DNA from: Litorimonas sp964610115
GTDB taxonomy: Bacteria; Pseudomonadota; Alphaproteobacteria; Caulobacterales; Maricaulaceae
Direction: 5' to 3'
Assembly (NCBI GenBank): GCA_964610115.1
Contig: CAZSUW010000006.1
Coordinates: 1 to 52,244, forward strand
DNA length: 52,244 nucleotides
Of this stretch, positions 17,554 to 26,900 are shown in pieces. Under the pieces are notes generated by a model. That model saw only the letters and a program-made list of their open reading frames with translations, was not told the DNA's origin and made no database searches. Made by a program: the position numbers and the translations under genes. Position 1 is the stretch's first letter, and the number at the start of each line of letters is the position of its first letter.

Positions 17554-18837
17554 TTAAGGCCGAGTGGTTCCGTCGCCAGAAACAAGGTACTTAAACGTCG
17601 TCAGATGTTTTGCACCAACAGGCCCGCGCGCGTGCAGCCGCCCCGTTGCGATTCCGATCTCCGCGCCAAAGCCAAATTCACCCCCATCGGCGAACTGAGT
17701 CGACGCATTATGCATGACGATCGCGCTGTCAACTTCGGCGTTAAATCGCGCCACAGTCGTCGCGTCTTCAGCAATTATTGCGTCCGTATGACCGGAACCG
17801 TAGCGATCAATATGGGCTAGCGCAGCGTCTATACCGTCAACGATCGCGACGTTTAGGATAGCTGACAGATGCTCAGTCGCGAAGTCGTCATCGGTAGCAG
17901 GGTTAAGGCGGCTATCCATTCCTTGGCTTTTTTCGTCTCCGCGCAACTCGCATCCCAGGGATAGTAGGCGGTCTGCCAGCGCCGGAAGAATGGCCGTTGC
18001 GACGACTTGGTCGATCAAAACAGTCTCTGTAGAGCCGCAAATGCCGGTTCGCCGCATCTTGGCATTCGCAACAACGTCAACGGCCATGTCTGTGTCCGCG
18101 CTTTTATGGATGTACGTGTGGTTGAGGCCGTCCAAGTGAGCCAATACGGGAACGCGCGCATCAGATTGGACTCGCCCGACAAGACCTTTGCCGCCGCGCG
18201 GAATGATCAAATCAACAGTCGCGTTGAGTCCGCCAAGCAAGAGACCCACGGCATCCCGGTCCTGCGTCCCGAGCAGTTGCACAGCCGTTTCGGGAAGATC
18301 AGCGGCGCGAAGGCCTTCGAGTATGGCCGTGTGAAGCGCATGGTTGCTGTGAACAGCTTCAGATCCCCCACGCAGGATCACCGCATTACCAGAGCGCAAA
18401 CACAGTGCGGCTGCATCAACGGTTACATTGGGACGCGATTCATAGATCATTCCGATCACACCGATGGGGGTCGCAACTTTCTGTAACCGTAAACCGTTTG
18501 GGCGGTCCCAACTTTCTAGCACGGCACCAACGGGGTCAGTTTGGTCGGCGATCGCTCGCACACTCTGCGCAATTCCCGCAAGGCGATCGGGATCCAAACG
18601 AAGCCGGTCTACCATTGCAGGCGAAAGGTCGCGCGTAATACCAGCCTCTACATCTTTCACGTTTTCTGACAGGATGACGTCTTGGTTCGTTTCCAACGCG
18701 CTGGCAATCGCGAGTAACGCGCTGCGCTTTACGTCGGGCGAAGCCGTGGCAAGCGTCCGGGCCGCCAGACGTGCTGCCTGTCCGACATCCGTCATATAGT
18801 CTTTAAGGGTTTTAAATTCTGCTGGCTGCAGGGTCAT
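17554..18837 (-). CDS. proA: Glutamate-5-semialdehyde dehydrogenase
   Basis: 427 residues. It reduces gamma-glutamyl phosphate to glutamate-5-semialdehyde with NADPH, the second step of proline synthesis. Family markers are VIGMIYESRPNVTVDAAALCLRSGNAVILRGG (cofactor region), IPRGGKGLV, and the catalytic Cys in MRRTGICGSTETVLID, followed by FNAEVDSAIVMHNASTQFADGGEFGFGAEIGI near the C-terminus. The ATG overlaps the proB stop as ATGA, so the two are translationally coupled, consistent with channelling of the unstable acyl phosphate. Confidence 0.97.
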   Translation of the reverse strand: MTLQPAEFKTLKDYMTDVGQAARLAARTLATASPDVKRSALLAIASALETNQDVILSENVKDVEAGITRDLSPAMVDRLRLDPDRLAGIAQSVRAIADQTDPVGAVLESWDRPNGLRLQKVATPIGVIGMIYESRPNVTVDAAALCLRSGNAVILRGGSEAVHSNHALHTAILEGLRAADLPETAVQLLGTQDRDAVGLLLGGLNATVDLIIPRGGKGLVGRVQSDARVPVLAHLDGLNHTYIHKSADTDMAVDVVANAKMRRTGICGSTETVLIDQVVATAILPALADRLLSLGCELRGDEKSQGMDSRLNPATDDDFATEHLSAILNVAIVDGIDAALAHIDRYGSGHTDAIIAEDATTVARFNAEVDSAIVMHNASTQFADGGEFGFGAEIGIATGRLHARGPVGAKHLTTFKYLVSGDGTTRP

Positions 18838-19949
18838 CGCATTACCAAATTATCGCGGTGGACCACGACGGGTCCTGTTGGGTGGTCTATGGCCTCAGAG
18901 CGTAAACCACAAACCCCGTCAAGATCCTCCGCGTCATAGGCAGAGAGGCCGATAGCCAGAACGTGTCCGTCTAAACCTTTGATTTCAATGGCATCGCCCT
19001 TGCCAAATGTGCCATCACGCCGGGTAATCCCGGCGGCGAGAAGGCTGCGGCCTTGGGTAAGCGCTGTCGCAGCGCCCGTGTCGATCGTAATCGATCCGCC
19101 CGGGGCGAGGCTACCCGCTATCCATTGCGCGCGCGCTGCTTTCGGATCGGATCGACGGCAGAATTTTGTGTGTTTGATTTCACCTGTTTGCAGCAGGCCG
19201 ACGACACCCGCTAGGCGGCCGTCGCAGATAAACATATCGCACCCCGCTTCAGTCGCGATACGCGCGGCATCCAGCTTTGTCGCCATACCACCCGACCCAA
19301 TTCCGCGGGCCGCATTGGCCACGCCAGCCATGGCGATGTGGTCGCCTGTAAGCGTTTCAACAACAGCGACATGGGCCGCGTCGTTGTTAATGCGGGGGTC
19401 CGCCGTATACAGACCGTCAATATCGCTGAGCAGGATAAGCGCATCCGCCCCAATCATTTGCGCCGTTCGTGCGGCAAGACGGTCATTATCGCCGTAGCGG
19501 ATTTCGGCCGTCGCTACGGTGTCATTTTCGTTCACGATGGGCACAATTCCGAGGCTCAATAGCGTTTGCAACGTCGCGCGGGCATTTAAATATCGCCGAC
19601 GATTTTCTGTGTCTTCTAGCGTGAGCAAGGCTTGAGCGCCCCGCAGGCTATGCTGCTGAAGCGCATCATCATACCCTCGCGTGAGAACGGACTGGCCAAC
19701 TGCTGCACAGGCCTGTTTTTGCGGAAGGGTAAGTTTCGCCCGCTCTAGGCCCAAGACGGAACAGCCAAGCGCAATCGCGCCAGAGGAAACGATGAGCACA
19801 TCTGTGCCGTGTCGGCGTAACTCCGCGATATCGGCACAGAGCGCTTCAATCCAATCAACCCGCAGCGCACCGTCCTGGATCAGGATCGCTGAGCCAATTT
19901 TTATAACCAGAGATTTGTAATCGTTAAACGCGCTCACACGGGTGACCAT
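18834..19949 (-). CDS. proB: Glutamate 5-kinase
   Basis: 371 residues: an amino-acid kinase domain (VIKIGSAILI, VSSGAIALG, IVNENDTVAT, GDNDRLAA) and a C-terminal PUA domain from about residue 280. It phosphorylates glutamate, the first and feedback-controlled step of proline synthesis. The ATG lies inside the obgE coding end (16-base overlap). A GTG at 19937, four codons further in, would shorten the overlap to four bases. The gene ends in an ATGA overlap with proA. Nothing is missing from the active site. Confidence 0.96.
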   Translation of the reverse strand: MVTRVSAFNDYKSLVIKIGSAILIQDGALRVDWIEALCADIAELRRHGTDVLIVSSGAIALGCSVLGLERAKLTLPQKQACAAVGQSVLTRGYDDALQQHSLRGAQALLTLEDTENRRRYLNARATLQTLLSLGIVPIVNENDTVATAEIRYGDNDRLAARTAQMIGADALILLSDIDGLYTADPRINNDAAHVAVVETLTGDHIAMAGVANAARGIGSGGMATKLDAARIATEAGCDMFICDGRLAGVVGLLQTGEIKHTKFCRRSDPKAARAQWIAGSLAPGGSITIDTGAATALTQGRSLLAAGITRRDGTFGKGDAIEIKGLDGHVLAIGLSAYDAEDLDGVCGLRSEAIDHPTGPVVVHRDNLVMR

Positions 19950-20980
19950 CCGGCTGCGGTATCTTTCTGGGGCATGCGTTCGCTAACCCGGCGTGCTTCA
20001 ACATGTTGATAAATTTCCGACAGCAGCGGTTTTAAGCCTTGTCGTGCGACCGAAGAAATCAGGAAGACCGTTTGTCCGCAGGCGTCTTCAAGCGCGCTTT
20101 TCGCGTCAGCAAGTTGAGCCGGGTCAGCCGCTTCGCATTTCGTCAAAGCGACGATTTCCGACTTCGCCGTCAGATCTGCACCGAAAGCTTCCAGCTCGCC
20201 GCGGATGACGCGGTAGCTTTCCGCCGGATCGTCAGACAGGCCATCAACAAGATGCAATATCGCCGCGCAGCGTTCGACATGGCCCAAAAAACGATGGCCA
20301 AGTCCGGCGCCTTCTGCCGCGCCCTCAATCAAGCCCGGTAGGTCGGCCAGAACAAACCGTTCGCCGGGACCAAGATCAACAACGCCCAGATGGGGGTGTA
20401 GCGTTGTAAATGGATAGTCCGCTTGTTTCGGTTTCGCCGCTGATACAGAGGCGAGAAATGTCGACTTTCCAGCATTGGGCAGGCCGACCAGACCGGCATC
20501 GGCAATCACTTTCAGTCGTAGCCAGAGTGTGCGCTCTTCGCCGGGTTCGCCGGGATTGGAATTGCGCGGGGCTTGGTTCGTCGCCGTTTTAAAGCGCGCA
20601 TTGCCCCAACCGCCATTGCCGCCACGGGCGAGCATGGTCCGTTGGCCATTATCCGTGAGGTCGACCAAGAGTTCATCCGTCTCTGCATCAATAATCTGCG
20701 TGCCAACCGGAACACGTATGGTTACGTCTTCGCCTGCGGCGCCTGTGCGGTCACGACCCATGCCGTGAATGCCGGTGCCAGCCTTTATATGTTGGCGATA
20801 CCGATAATCGATCAGCGTATTTAGATCTTGCGTGGCTTCGACATAGACATGGCCCCCGCGCCCGCCATCGCCACCATTTGGACCGCCATGTTCGATATAT
20901 TTCTCGCGTCGAAACGATACGCTGCCCGCTCCGCCATTGCCGGAGCGAACATAGATCTTCGCTTGGTCGAGAAACTTCAT
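19934..20980 (-). CDS. obgE: Obg family GTPase
   Basis: 348 residues from the ATG. A TTG two codons earlier is less likely. The glycine-rich Obg fold covers residues 1-158 (IYVRSGNGGAGSVSFRREKY, GGDGGRGGHVYVEA, GNGGWGNARFKTATNQAP). The G domain follows: G1 GLPNAGKSTF, G2 with DYPFTTLHPHLGVV, and G3 DLPGLIEGAAEGAGLG. The G4 motif reads TKCE where NKxD is usual, and G5 is ISSVARQG. Obg acts in 50S ribosome maturation and stress signalling. It is placed between a GNAT gene and proB; obgE-proB adjacency is common in alphaproteobacteria. Confidence 0.96.
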   Translation of the reverse strand: MKFLDQAKIYVRSGNGGAGSVSFRREKYIEHGGPNGGDGGRGGHVYVEATQDLNTLIDYRYRQHIKAGTGIHGMGRDRTGAAGEDVTIRVPVGTQIIDAETDELLVDLTDNGQRTMLARGGNGGWGNARFKTATNQAPRNSNPGEPGEERTLWLRLKVIADAGLVGLPNAGKSTFLASVSAAKPKQADYPFTTLHPHLGVVDLGPGERFVLADLPGLIEGAAEGAGLGHRFLGHVERCAAILHLVDGLSDDPAESYRVIRGELEAFGADLTAKSEIVALTKCEAADPAQLADAKSALEDACGQTVFLISSVARQGLKPLLSEIYQHVEARRVSERMPQKDTAAGWSPV

Positions 20981-20989
20981 ACTCAAGCC

Positions 20990-21424
20990 CTACTGCCTGT
21001 TGTCGGCAATGGCTAGGTCGCCCAGGCGTGCAAACATGCCGGGTCCGTATCCATTGCAGGGGCGCGTGCGAAACCCAAAAGGCGCGTAAACGCCGTCTTG
21101 GCCGTCGGCCGCGAAAAGTCCGATGGTTAAATCCGGAGCGTATTGATGTTGGGCATGGGTAAGCAGTGCTCGGATGACGTGTCCGGCATGGCCTTGCCCA
21201 CGATACGCTTTGCGCGTGATCACATCTTGAAGGTAGATATTGATGTGACCATCGCCGACAAGGCGCGCCATGCTGACTGGCTGATCGTCGACATAGGCGA
21301 CCGCGCCACACAAAGAGCTGTCCATGGCTCGGCGGCAGCGATCAGGGTCTGGAACGTCCCAACCGGCCTCGCGCCGAAAATCGGCGAATTGTGCCGCACT
21401 GGGGAGGCTCAACCGGACAGTCAC
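20990..21424 (-). CDS. GNAT family N-acetyltransferase
   Basis: 144 residues from a GTG whose last bases overlap the stop of the upstream hydrolase gene as GTGA, which indicates coupled translation. A longer frame to 21484 would run deep into that gene. The acetyl-CoA loop is visible as VITRKAYRGQGHAGHVIRALL (Q/RxxGxG/A pattern), followed by GLFAADGQDGVYAPFGF, the usual C-terminal strand and loop of GNAT enzymes. The conserved DVITRKAYRGQGH pattern resembles YjdJ/ElaA-type acetyltransferases of unknown substrate. It sits seven or so bases upstream of obgE, a frequent GNAT-obgE arrangement in alphaproteobacteria. Confidence 0.87.
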   Translation of the reverse strand: MTVRLSLPSAAQFADFRREAGWDVPDPDRCRRAMDSSLCGAVAYVDDQPVSMARLVGDGHINIYLQDVITRKAYRGQGHAGHVIRALLTHAQHQYAPDLTIGLFAADGQDGVYAPFGFRTRPCNGYGPGMFARLGDLAIADNRQ

Positions 21425-21981
21425 GCCACGGTCGCTGTTATGCGCAGCGTCGCTAAAATATCGGACGTATTGACCACGCGGCAAAACTCGCCGTCGAGGT
21501 TTGCGAGGCTGACCGCATGAATCGTATCGGCATCGAAGCGACCTTGCGGGTGGGCCCCGCAGGCATCGCCGACCAAGATCACATCAAACCCCAGATTCCC
21601 CGCCATCCGTGTCGATGTCGAGACACAGTGATTTGTGGTCAGGCCGCAAATGACGAGATCTGTCAGGTTTCTGGCTTTTAAATCAGCCTCCAGCGATGTC
21701 CCAATGAAAGCACTATTGACCGATTTATGATAAGTGGGTTCCTCTGCACGCGGTTCAAAGCCTGCTTTTGGGGCATGCCCGGGCGTATGAGGGCGTAGCG
21801 GGCTATCTTCGCTCGTGCTGTCATGAAAAACATGAGCAATCGGCCAGCCGCGCTTGCGCCATTCCGCCAACAGAGCCAGACCATTGGCTTCCGCATCGGG
21901 ATTTGCGCGCACACCACCCCAATGGCTTGGGTGATCCAGTCCGACCTGCCAGTCTATGAGGATGAGCGCGCGGGACATCAT
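21421..21981 (-). CDS. Isochorismatase-like cysteine hydrolase
   Basis: 186 residues. The isochorismatase-fold catalytic triad is present: Asp in LILIDWQVGL, Lys in YHKSVNSAFIGTSLE, and Cys in VICGLTTNHCVSTSTRMAGN. The TTNHCV form fits a cysteine hydrolase (nicotinamidase/isochorismatase-like amidase) rather than true isochorismatase. The natural substrate is unknown. The ATG overlaps the upstream GNAT stop as ATGA and its own stop overlaps the next GNAT start as GTGA. The three small genes therefore form one coupled unit ahead of obgE. Confidence 0.92.
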   Translation of the reverse strand: MMSRALILIDWQVGLDHPSHWGGVRANPDAEANGLALLAEWRKRGWPIAHVFHDSTSEDSPLRPHTPGHAPKAGFEPRAEEPTYHKSVNSAFIGTSLEADLKARNLTDLVICGLTTNHCVSTSTRMAGNLGFDVILVGDACGAHPQGRFDADTIHAVSLANLDGEFCRVVNTSDILATLRITATVA

Positions 21982-22520
21982 TCAGCCGCTTCGCATAGGC
22001 TCTGCGCACCCGTGTGAACGAACGTCCAGCACGGAACATGCGTATCCCGCGCAAGGCAATAACTGGACGTCAAGCCGGGATAGGTGGAGAAGCCGAGCTT
22101 TTCCGCAACGGAACGACTTCGCGGATTATCGGTATGGATCAAAGCCCGCAGGGGCGCCGTTCCATTGTGGCTTTGATGTATATGGATAAGGGCGTTCACG
22201 GCCTCTGTCGCAAACCCTTGACCCCAATGGTCCGGATGGACGGCGTAGCCAAGTTCCCAACCCTGAGAAGTCTGAAACAGCGCGAACCATCCGATCAGCG
22301 CGCCTTGATAGTCCGCCACCCATTCAAAGGATCGCCCAGAAACCCAGCGCGCCCGGCCAATATCAATCCGGCCTTCGGCAGAGCGAATATCATAGCCGAC
22401 CCATATGGACCCTGTTTGAGGTGCGACGTCTTCATGGCCCATAAGCGCCGCAAACGCTTTGGCATCGCGGCGTTCCGGTAGGCGCAGGTTCAGGCGTTCC
22501 GTCTGAAATGTCGTTTCCAT
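21978..22520 (-). CDS. GNAT family N-acetyltransferase, RimJ/RimL type
   Basis: 180 residues. The opening TERLNLRLPERRDAKAFAAL and the acetyl-CoA loop WELGYAVHPDHWGQGFATEA (W-G-x-G-x-A) mark the RimJ/RimL (GNAT type 3) subgroup. HTDNPRSRSVAEKLGFSTY is the usual C-terminal signature. Members acetylate protein N-termini, small molecules or antibiotics, and the substrate here is unknown. A strong ribosome site AAGGAGG lies five bases before the ATG and is complementary to CCTCC just upstream, so it could be masked in a small hairpin. It is the first gene after the rpmA terminator and probably begins the long minus-strand operon. Confidence 0.9.
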   Translation of the reverse strand: METTFQTERLNLRLPERRDAKAFAALMGHEDVAPQTGSIWVGYDIRSAEGRIDIGRARWVSGRSFEWVADYQGALIGWFALFQTSQGWELGYAVHPDHWGQGFATEAVNALIHIHQSHNGTAPLRALIHTDNPRSRSVAEKLGFSTYPGLTSSYCLARDTHVPCWTFVHTGAQSLCEAAE

Positions 22521-22525
22521 TTTGG

Positions 22526-22540
22526 CCTCCTTTCGGGAGG
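22526..22540 (-). promoter_or_regulatory. Hairpin covering the ribosome site of the GNAT gene
   Basis: On the minus strand CCTCC-CGAAA-GGAGG pairs the Shine-Dalgarno bases with the preceding pyrimidines in a five-base stem. It could dampen translation initiation; this is seen in sequence only. Confidence 0.4.
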
Positions 22541-22570
22541 GAACAGGAAGGGAATTGGTGACCTCACAAA

Positions 22571-22601
22571 GAAAAAGGGAGGTCGGATGAACCGGCCTCC
22601 C
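22571..22601 (-). terminator. Rho-independent terminator after rpmA
   Basis: Read on the minus strand, GGGAGG (22601-22596) pairs with CCTCCC (22582-22577) and is followed by TTTTTC. A further hairpin (GCGACCC/GGGTCGC, 22632-22658) precedes it near the rpmA stop codon. Confidence 0.82.
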
Positions 22602-22658
22602 TGTAATACTTGGTCCGGTTCACCCTGCTGGGGCGACCCGGATATAACCGAGGGGTCG

Positions 22659-22925
22659 CTACTCGGCGGCCTCTGGCATCTCAATCGAGACATAGGTGCG
22701 TTTGTTGCGTTTTGTTGCAAAGGCCACGCGACCCGCTTCGAGGGCGTAAAGCGTATGGTCTTTACCCATGCCTACGCCTGCGCCAGGATAATATTTTGTA
22801 CCGCGCTGACGGATGATAATGTTGCCAGGAATGACGGCTTCGCCGCCATATTTTTTAACGCCAAGACGACGGCCAGCGGAATCGCGACCATTGTTAGACG
22901 AACCACCTGCTTTTTTATGAGCCAT
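22659..22925 (-). CDS. rpmA: 50S ribosomal protein L27
   Basis: 88 residues. Starts MAHKKAGGSSNNGRDSAGRR, the universal L27 N-terminus that reaches the peptidyl-transferase centre, followed by LGVKKYGGEAVIPGNIIIRQRGTKY. There is no cleavable N-terminal extension of the Firmicutes kind. It is encoded 29 bases after rplU in the classic rplU-rpmA pair and is followed by a terminator. Confidence 0.98.
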   Translation of the reverse strand: MAHKKAGGSSNNGRDSAGRRLGVKKYGGEAVIPGNIIIRQRGTKYYPGAGVGMGKDHTLYALEAGRVAFATKRNKRTYVSIEMPEAAE

Positions 22926-22954
22926 TTCGGTCTCCTAACTTCAACGGGGAGGGC

Positions 22955-23260
22955 TTAGCCCTTGATCCCGGTAATGCGTACAACAGTTTCGAGTTGGCGA
23001 TGGCCGCGCTTGCGACGATAATTTTGGCGACGTTTCTTCTTGAACACGAGGACTTTATTGCCCTTACGCTGCTCAACGACTTCACCCGTCACTTTTGTCT
23101 TCACGTCATCGCCGATAGCGACTTTCGCGCCTGTGCCACTCATTAAAACGTCGTCGAAAGTGACTTTCTTACCTTCTTCAACGTCTAGTTTTTCGACAAC
23201 GATGATGTCGTTCTCGGCAACCTTATACTGCTTGCCACCGGTTTTGATGACTGCGAACAT
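22955..23260 (-). CDS. rplU: 50S ribosomal protein L21
   Basis: 101 residues from the ATG that gives MFAVIKTGGKQYKVAENDII, the standard L21 N-terminus, with AGGA upstream. The open frame runs 11 codons further but these are not part of the family. The C-terminal signature FKKKRRQNYRRKRGHRQ is present. It is a 23S rRNA-binding protein of the large subunit, in an operon with rpmA. A sigma-70-like promoter is seen about 60-85 bases upstream. Confidence 0.97.
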   Translation of the reverse strand: MFAVIKTGGKQYKVAENDIIVVEKLDVEEGKKVTFDDVLMSGTGAKVAIGDDVKTKVTGEVVEQRKGNKVLVFKKKRRQNYRRKRGHRQLETVVRITGIKG

Positions 23261-23318
23261 GAGCGTGTCCTGTCCATAAAAATAGGCCGCCACAAAGCGG
23301 GCGGCGTTTCGAAGGGCC

Positions 23319-23346
23319 TACATACAGCCGATTCCACGCCTGTCAA
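23319..23346 (-). promoter_or_regulatory. Promoter of rplU-rpmA
   Basis: On the minus strand TTGACA (23346-23341) and TATGTA (23324-23319) are separated by 16 bases. A GC-rich inverted repeat (GCCGCCCGCTTTGTGGCGGC) follows in the leader before the rplU ribosome site and may be regulatory. Confidence 0.55.
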
Positions 23347-23379
23347 TCAAGAGTGACATTTCCCTGTCAGGTTAAACGC

Positions 23380-23853
23380 TTAAAGACGCAGAGCTTTTTG
23401 CATGGCATAATTATGAATGGAAATTCCGCGGAGAAGAAAATCTCGTCTTTCGGTCGTTAAAAAGCCCGCGCGGGTGAAAACCGGCGCGGCCAATTCGCTG
23501 GCTTCGGTATAGAGTTGACCTAAATTACGCTCCTGCGCGATCTGTTCGACATGCATAAGAAGTGAAAAGCCGATCCCTTTTCCTGCATAATCCGGATCAA
23601 CGTAAAGCGTGTCGATGTGACCGTCATTTTCAAGATCTATTACGCCCGCAACGTCGTCCGTCGCAGAAACGGCAACCCAGACATCACGTCCGTCTTCACA
23701 ACGCTGGCGCGTCTTCTTGAGGCTGTCTGGCTCTGGAAGCCAGGCCTGAATTTGTTCGGACGTGTAGGCACGCGGCGCAATGATCTGGACGGCCCGCCAC
23801 CGCAGGGCTGAAATCGCCGCAGCATCTTCGCTTTTATAGGGACGGATGAACAT
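23380..23853 (-). CDS. GNAT family N-acetyltransferase
   Basis: 157 residues. The acetyl-CoA loop lies in IDTLYVDPDYAGKGIGFSLLMH (GxGxGxxL pattern), with the N-terminal IRPYKSEDAAAISALRW typical of the fold and LYTEASELAAPVFTRAGFLTTERRDFLLRG at the C-terminus. It resembles YafP-type enzymes; the substrate is unknown. It lies between the giant repeat gene (upstream, same strand, separated by a terminator) and rplU, so it is probably a monocistronic gene. Confidence 0.88.
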   Translation of the reverse strand: MFIRPYKSEDAAAISALRWRAVQIIAPRAYTSEQIQAWLPEPDSLKKTRQRCEDGRDVWVAVSATDDVAGVIDLENDGHIDTLYVDPDYAGKGIGFSLLMHVEQIAQERNLGQLYTEASELAAPVFTRAGFLTTERRDFLLRGISIHNYAMQKALRL

Positions 23854-23883
23854 AGACTTGGTTGTTAGCGCCCAATCCCAAAG

Positions 23884-23944
23884 AAAAACCCCACCGGAAT
23901 AAACCGGCGGGGCAATTCTTGAACAGCCCGGACTATACCGGGCT
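23884..23944 (-). terminator. Terminator of the giant repeat-protein gene
   Basis: On the minus strand the first hairpin is AGCCCGG/CCGGGCT (23944-23925). It is followed by a stronger one, CCCCGCCGG/CCGGTGGGG (23912-23889), and then TTTTT. The second has the shape of a rho-independent terminator; it lies 15-75 bases after the stop codon. Confidence 0.85.
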
Positions 23945-23958
23945 GAGGTCGGTATGGC

Positions 23959-26900
23959 TTAGCGGGTGACGCGGCCAATCACTTGACCATTTGGCCCGAT
24001 GATTTCGCCATTGGCATTCACCCGTCCGATAACGGCGCCGGAGCTGTTCGTCACAGTCCCGTCAGCGTTCACTGTAAAGCCACCGGCTGAAGCGCCTGCT
24101 GAACCGGCTGCGCCTGAGGCGATCGAACGACCTGTGTCAGACATCACTGAACCAGAGCTATCAACACCGGTGCGGGCACGCGGGATGACAGCTGAGGGGA
24201 TGCGACCGCCTGTGGTTACTGCACCGCCCGTTGCACCGCTGAGGGAACCGGAGGCTGAGAGACCGCGGAGGACAACGACGCCTGCGCTGTTCACGACATT
24301 GCCGGTGGCGGCATCATAGCGGCCAAGGATGGCCCCATTCGCACCGCGAACCATGCCGTCAGAGCCGATTGTGTAGCTTCCGCCGCCAACTGCACCGCCT
24401 GTTGTGGTGACAGTCTGGCCAGAGGTGAAGCCACCGCCCGTCGTTGTCGTGCCGGTTGTGAAGCCGCCACCAGTGACTGATGTGGTGCCGCTGACCATTG
24501 AGCGCCAATCGACACCCAACTCATCAACCGTACGGAGCGTTATACCGCCCGTGGACAGGCCACGATCAATCTGGAAGCGCTCGACCGCACCATAAGTCTG
24601 CTGACCCAGGCGACCGTCAATCGCACCGCTATAGTAGTTCAGCTCACGCAGGCGACGCTGGATTGCTGAAATAACGGTCGTGTTGGCATTCGCCTCACAG
24701 AGAACCTGACGCCACTCGGAGCGCTGTGGAGAGGTCTGTGTCCGACGCTCGATCGTGCCAAACTCGGCAGGGATCGTGATCGTCTCTGTGCGTGCCGGAG
24801 ACACAACACGTTGGACTTGAACCGTCTCATAGCGAGCCGGGATGGCGCGGCGTACCATTTGCGGCACCCCATCCGGGACGCGACGTGTGATGGTCCGGGT
24901 CTGTGCCGGGATCACGCGCTCTGTCGTACGGGCGGGTTGGGCCACAACGCGGCGCTCGACAGTCCGCGTGACCGCTGGGATCACACGTTGCTGCGTAGAG
25001 GCCGGTGTTTTCACGCGACGACGCTCTTCAGTCCGTGTCACCGCGGGGATAACGCGTTCCGTAACGGTCGCAGGCGTACGAACAACACGGCGTGTGACAG
25101 TGTCGGTGACCGCTGGGATCGTCCGTTCTGTTACACGTGCCGGTGTTGCCACAACACGACGCTCAACCTGGCGGGTAACCGCGGGGATTGTGCGCTCGAC
25201 CGTGCGGGCCGGAGTACGAACGACGCGGCGCTCTTCCGTGCGGGTCACCGCTGGGATGGCGCGTTCAACGGTTTGTGCCGGTGTGCGCAATACCTGACGG
25301 CTGACTTGCTTCGTGACCGCTGGGATAGCGCGCTCTGTCACCGTTGCAGGGGTGCGGACAACACGACGCTCAACCGGGCGGGTGACCGCTGGGATCGTCC
25401 GCTCAGAAACCTGAGCTGGGCGAGCCACACGGCGACGCTCAACTGTGCGTGTGACCGCTGGAACAGCCGTCTCAACCGTCCGAGCCGGTGTCGAGATAAC
25501 ACGGCGTGTCTCGGCGCGGGTGACCGCAGGGATCGTCCGTTCAGTGACAGTCGCCGGTGTACGAACCACACGACGTGTTTCCTGACGGGTGACCGCTGGG
25601 ATAGCACGCTCCACGACGCGGGCAGGCTGGCTGACAACACGGCGCGTCACAGGTTCCATCACGGCTGGGATAGTCCGCTCCGTGACAGTCGCCGGTGTGC
25701 GCACGACACGGCGTGTGATTTCTTTCGTCACAGCCGGGATAGCACGTTCAACCGTACGGGCAGGCGCTGTCATGCGACGACGCTCTTCCGTTCGGGTCAC
25801 TGCTGGGATTGTCCGTTCAACTGTCCGGGCCGGTGTGCTGACGACACGGCGAGTGATCGCTTTCGTCACAGCCGGGATTGTCCGCTCAACGGTCCGAGCT
25901 GGGGCGGAGATCACTCGACGCTCTTCCGTGCGGGTTACCGCAGGAATAGTCCGTTCAACCGTACGGGCCGGTGTGGACACGACGCGGCGCTGCACTTGCT
26001 TTGTCACAGCCGGAACTGTGCGCTCAGCCGTACGAGCTGGTTGAGCAACAACGCGGCGTGTTTCCATGCGGGTTACCGCGGGGATTGTCCGCTCTGAAAC
26101 AGCGGCCGGTGTGCGAACCACGCGACGCTGGATCTGCTTCGTGACAGCCGGTGTGGCGACTTCAACCGTGCGGGCTGGCGTGCGAACCTGACGGATCGTT
26201 TCTTGACGCGTGACCGCTGGGATCGCCCGTTCGACCGTCCGAGCCGGTGTGGAGACCACACGACGTGACACCTGCTTTGTGACAGCCGGGATCGTGCGCT
26301 CTGTCGTCGCCGCAGGGCGGGTCATGACGCGGCGTGTCTCCATGCGTGTGACCGCAGGGATTGTCCGCTCTGACACAGAGGCCGGGGTGCGAACCACGCG
26401 GCGCTCTACCTGACGGGTAACCGCAGGCGTTGCGACCTCAACAGTCCGGGCCGGTTGGGCGAGGACGCGACGCGTTTCCATGCGGGTGACCGCTGGGATA
26501 GCGCGTTCAGTCACAGACGCTGGGGTACGAACCACACGACGCTCGACCGGGCGTGTAACCGCCGGAATTGTGCGTTCTACCGTGCGGGCCGGTGTCTTCA
26601 CAACGCGGCGTGTCTCAACCCGTGTGACAGCCGGTGTGACTTTCTCAACAGTCTGAGCCGGAGTGCGAACCACACGACGTGTGATTTCTTTCGTCACAGC
26701 CGGGATGGTCCGTTCAACCGTACGAGCCGGGTTCACAACGCGGCGGCGTTCTTCCGTGCGCGTAATCGCTGGAATTGCCCGCTCGACTGTGCGCGCTGGC
26801 GCAGAGACCACACGACGTGTGATTTCTTTCGTGACGGCCGGGATCGTGCGCTCTGTCGTTGCCGCAGGGCGGGTCATGACGCGGCGCGTTTCCATGCGCG

